Positions 62,101-64,000 of a stretch of 64,000 nucleotides of DNA are shown piece by piece (the stretch's first letter is position 1; the number at the start of each line of letters is the position of its first letter). The DNA is taken from assembly GCA_003243195.1 (NCBI GenBank), contig QFQI01000008.1:62001-126000 (forward strand), read 5' to 3'. A program made the position numbers and the translations under genes. This DNA is from Sphingomonas taxi. Lineage in GTDB: Bacteria > Pseudomonadota > Alphaproteobacteria > Sphingomonadales > Sphingomonadaceae. A model generated the notes under the pieces. The model had not been told where the DNA came from. It saw only the letters and a program-made list of their open reading frames with translations, and did no database searches.

Positions 62101-63796
62101 GCGTGAAATCGTGGATCGAGCTGCGCTCCTCGTCGGTCAGCGCGGTCGGCATCTCCTCGATCACGCGGAAACCGAAATGCTCCAGCGCCGGCACCGCGTC
62201 GGACAGGGCCAGGGGGCCGCCCTGACGATAGACCTTCAGGTGCAGCATCCCGTCGCCGCCGGCGGTGAAGCGCACCTCGCGATCGGCATCGCCGTCGAGC
62301 GTGGCGATCGAGACGATGTCGCGCGCGGCCTCCTCGGCCGTGGCACCGGTGCGATAGCGCGGCGGAAAGGCGGCCGCGTGGCGCAGCGCGAGGCGCGCGG
62401 CGCGCGCCGGCCCGACCTCCTCGGCCAGCGCCGCCTCGATCGAGGGCGCCCAGCCGCGCACCATCTTCTCAAGCTGCGCGTCGAGCATCATCGCATCGGG
62501 CAGCACGCCCGCGCCGCGCAGGTCGATCGTGTAGCGCAGCAGCGCGACGCGCCCGTCCTCGACGCTGGTCGACCAGTTGAGCACCTGGCCATTGGCGGCG
62601 TCGCTCAGCATCTCGCCGATCGCGACGCGGCGCGCGGTGGTCATTTCGTCGCGCGGCAGCCAGACGAAGGCATAGAGGTGGCGGCCGAGCGGGGAGGGGA
62701 CCAGCACCAGCTTGGGCCGCGGCCGATCCGCCAGGCTCATTGCGGTGAGCGCCAGCTCCTCCATCGACGCGGCGCTGACTGCGATCATCAGGTCATGCGG
62801 CAAGGTGGCGATGGCGTGGGTCAGCGCCTTGCCGGTATGGCCGGCGGGATCGAAGCCGAACTTCGCCTCGCTCGCCGCGAGCCGCTGCCGCAACACCGGC
62901 ACGCTGCGCGGCGGCGCGTTGAGCGCGGCCGAGGTCCACAGCCCGGCATGGATCGACAGGCCGGTCACGCGGCCGCCCGTGGTGATCGGCGTCACCAGCA
63001 GGTCCAGCGGCACGCGGCGGTGGACGGGCGAGATCAGGCTGGATTTCAGCAGCAGCGGCGCGGCATTGCCGGCGGTGAAATATTCCACCGCCAGTTGCCG
63101 CGACCGCTCCGCCAGGATCGGCACCTCATGCGGGTTGCCGATGATGCCCAGCGGGGCGGCGGCGTCGCGCTGCCCGTCGGCGTGCCAGCGCTCATGCCCC
63201 AGCAAGGTGAAGTGCCGGTCGAGGAACCAGCGCAGCAGGCTCGCCCCCTCCGGATCGCCGCCGGTATCGTCGATCACCCCGGCGTCGGCGGCCAGCGTCC
63301 CCTGCATCGCACGCCAGTCGCGCACCGCCAGCCGCACGTCGGCCAGCAGCCGCTCGATCTCGTCGGTCAGCGCGCGCCGGTCGCGCGCGTCGACGCGCTC
63401 CAGCTCGATGTAGATCATCGATTCGGGACGGCCGTCGGCCTCCTCGATCCCGGTCAGCCGCCCGTCGGGGTCGCGCGACACGCGAACGACCGGGTGGATG
63501 ACGCGGTCCACCGCGATGTCGCGGTCGCCGATCGCCGCGGCGACCGAATCGACCAGGAACGGCATGTCGTCGTTGACGATCGCCAGCCGCATCCGGCGCC
63601 GCGCGCCGTCGTTGGGCAATTGCTCCAGCGCCAGCGCAGGCGTGCCGGCGGGCCGGATCGCCGCGGTCTGCGCCAGGAACGCCGCCGCCTCCGCCTGCTT
63701 CTCGTCACCGAAGCCGGCGAGCTCGCCGGGCAGGGCGCGATAGGTGAGCCGCGCCGCCAGCGCCGCGGACAGTATCTGAAGAGACTTTTCCGGCAT
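59168..63796 (-). CDS. Large NAD-glutamate dehydrogenase (GDH-180 type)
   Basis: A 1542-residue enzyme that oxidises glutamate to 2-oxoglutarate with NAD. The long N-terminal half (to about residue 700) contains regulatory ACT-like parts, with NDDMPFLVDSVAAAI near the start. The catalytic part has RGGLRWSDRRDDFRTEILG, PTGAKGGF with the catalytic lysine, VGCGDMSGDVFGN and GVDCSDNEVNIKI. Length matches the 180-kDa class found in Pseudomonas and many alphaproteobacteria. Product 2-oxoglutarate feeds the nearby sucAB complex. A single gene with no evident operon partner. Confidence 0.95.
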   Translation of the reverse strand: MPEKSLQILSAALAARLTYRALPGELAGFGDEKQAEAAAFLAQTAAIRPAGTPALALEQLPNDGARRRMRLAIVNDDMPFLVDSVAAAIGDRDIAVDRVIHPVVRVSRDPDGRLTGIEEADGRPESMIYIELERVDARDRRALTDEIERLLADVRLAVRDWRAMQGTLAADAGVIDDTGGDPEGASLLRWFLDRHFTLLGHERWHADGQRDAAAPLGIIGNPHEVPILAERSRQLAVEYFTAGNAAPLLLKSSLISPVHRRVPLDLLVTPITTGGRVTGLSIHAGLWTSAALNAPPRSVPVLRQRLAASEAKFGFDPAGHTGKALTHAIATLPHDLMIAVSAASMEELALTAMSLADRPRPKLVLVPSPLGRHLYAFVWLPRDEMTTARRVAIGEMLSDAANGQVLNWSTSVEDGRVALLRYTIDLRGAGVLPDAMMLDAQLEKMVRGWAPSIEAALAEEVGPARAARLALRHAAAFPPRYRTGATAEEAARDIVSIATLDGDADREVRFTAGGDGMLHLKVYRQGGPLALSDAVPALEHFGFRVIEEMPTALTDEERSSIHDFTLETKADIPAVLAAADTLQEALAQVLEGRAEDDGFNRLMLEAGLSPSAVVLFRAWYRYLRQAGMSYGPANVVDTLTRVRDVTHALVDRFAAIHDPASDTDADAAQAVIDAGLEAVTGIDDDRILRAFRAVIDATLRTNAFTDAAKEALAFKLDSAKIPGLPAPLPWREVWVYSPRVEGIHLRAGPVARGGLRWSDRRDDFRTEILGLMKAQRVKNAVIVPTGAKGGFYAKQLPSPANRDAWLAEGTEAYRIFIRTLLSITDNIVGGAVVHPAGVTVLDGEDPYFVVAADKGTATFSDVANQIALDRDFWLGDAFASGGSQGYDHKAMGITAKGAWVSVQRHFAERGLDVQSEPIRIVGCGDMSGDVFGNGLLLSKAVKLVAAFDHRHIFLDPDPDPAASWAERARLFALPRSSWADYDSALISAGGGVFARDMKSIPLSPQVQAALGIAAGRLEPAALISAILKSPADLIWFGGIGTYVKAAAENNATVGDPANDRLRVDAEELRAIAIGEGANLGVTQAGRIAFAARGGRINTDFIDNSAGVDCSDNEVNIKIALNREMIEGRLGFEDRNALLGSMTDDVAHLVLEDNRLQTLGLSIAEGGGAQALPSYVRLIEVFEEAGRLDRRVEGLAGNVDLLRRTGEGRGLTRPELAVLLATAKLALQDAIEHSPLGDDPALLPDLHAAFPGAMQARFADAIDAHRLRGQIVATKLANRIVNRIGILHPFELAEEEGATLADIAAMFVVAERQFGLAALWQEIESTAMPESGRLALFDEVAVAVRSQVADLLRATAPGTMPSAALERLSGGIARLEAVTADLLLDAARAHSRQIADLLEQAGAPHDLAIKVVRLFDMDGAVGLADLGERAGVEEMRLARAFTRLGEGLGLDWAQGTATRITPSDPWERLLIAGLARDFQQLRLDFLARGGGGDPEALVDDWLARNATRVGQFRAVIDRARNAQAPNAAMLAQIASQARVLLGR

Positions 63797-63848
63797 GGGC
63801 CGGGGTATGCGCCGACCGGCGGGTTAGCTCAACCCCCGTGGTATGCCG

Positions 63849-64000
63849 TCACGCCAGCCGGCGCAGCAACTGCCCGGCCAGCCGGGCGTCGTCACCGATC
63901 GTCCCGACCACCACGATTCCCCCGGCGGTGGCGCGGCCCAGCAGCACGACCGGCGCGCCGTCCTCCAGCCCGCTGTCCAGCGCGATCTCCGCCAGCGCCG
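63849..64000 (-). CDS. C-terminal end of an unidentified protein
   Basis: A frame open from the right edge ends with TGA at 63849. The 49 visible residues read ALAEIALDSGLEDG, VVLLGRATAGGIVVVGTIGD and ARLAGQLLRRLA, a hydrophobic alpha/beta pattern with strong G or C in third codon positions, so coding is likely. No family is recognised from this fragment. It would run toward the glutamate dehydrogenase gene, 52 bases away on the same strand. Confidence 0.5.
   Translation of the reverse strand, partial: ALAEIALDSGLEDGAPVVLLGRATAGGIVVVGTIGDDARLAGQLLRRLA

Overview
The window looks like chromosomal DNA from a high-GC alphaproteobacterium of the Sphingomonas type. Pointers are the imuA-imuB mutasome pair behind a GTTC-N7-GTTC SOS box, the order sdhB-zapE-mdh-sucD-sucA-sucB-lpd, a PEP-CTERM surface protein, a very large NAD-glutamate dehydrogenase, and ScfR-controlled propionate genes. 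No rRNA, tRNA, phage, classical insertion sequence or CRISPR array was seen.

Layout. 1-3.6 kb: end of a PIN-domain gene facing imuB and imuA; imuB carries an unusual in-frame insert. 3.7-7.4 kb: branched-chain 2-oxoacid dehydrogenase operon (E1 alpha, E1 beta, E2). 7.7-12.3 kb: threonine ammonia-lyase, a 3-hydroxyisobutyrate dehydrogenase-like enzyme, an RsiV-like exported protein and an exported YtcJ-type amidohydrolase. 12.4-14.3 kb: a chemoreceptor. 14.4-24.7 kb: the propionyl-CoA to succinyl-CoA pathway (scfR facing pccB-mce-enoyl-CoA hydratase-scpA-lprI-like-bioB-pccA). Valine and isoleucine breakdown by the first operon feeds this pathway; bioB makes the biotin that PccA carries. 24.7-29.6 kb: a MacAB-type tripartite exporter. 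29.6-35.0 kb: a molybdenum hydroxylase (paoABC-like) with its XdhC and MocA-like maturation genes.

35-46.5 kb: small genes, then the TCA and 2-oxoglutarate dehydrogenase block lpd, sucB, sucA, sucD, a GIY-YIG gene, mdh, zapE and sdhB. The single lpd probably also serves as E3 for the branched-chain complex. 46.6-50.5 kb: a five-gene glyoxalase-superfamily, GST and DUF1428 operon facing an HxlR-type regulator. 50.5-54.7 kb: cobS and cobT, separated by a PEP-CTERM gene on the other strand. 54.7-58.2 kb: RHH protein, siderophore receptor and PiuC-type dioxygenase. 58.2-64 kb: FkbM methyltransferase, NAD-glutamate dehydrogenase and the end of an unidentified gene.

The most unusual signal is a dispersed family of hairpin repeats (about 28 bases, core CCCCGGC-loop-GCCGGGG) that usually sit as inverted pairs. 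At 42986-43363 two copies that are exact inverted repeats bracket a small GIY-YIG nuclease gene, which looks like a minimal mobile unit inside the TCA operon. Related pairs lie inside imuB, in the signal-peptide region of an LprI-like gene, and between several operon genes. One of the two signature tyrosines of the nuclease appears to have been lost.
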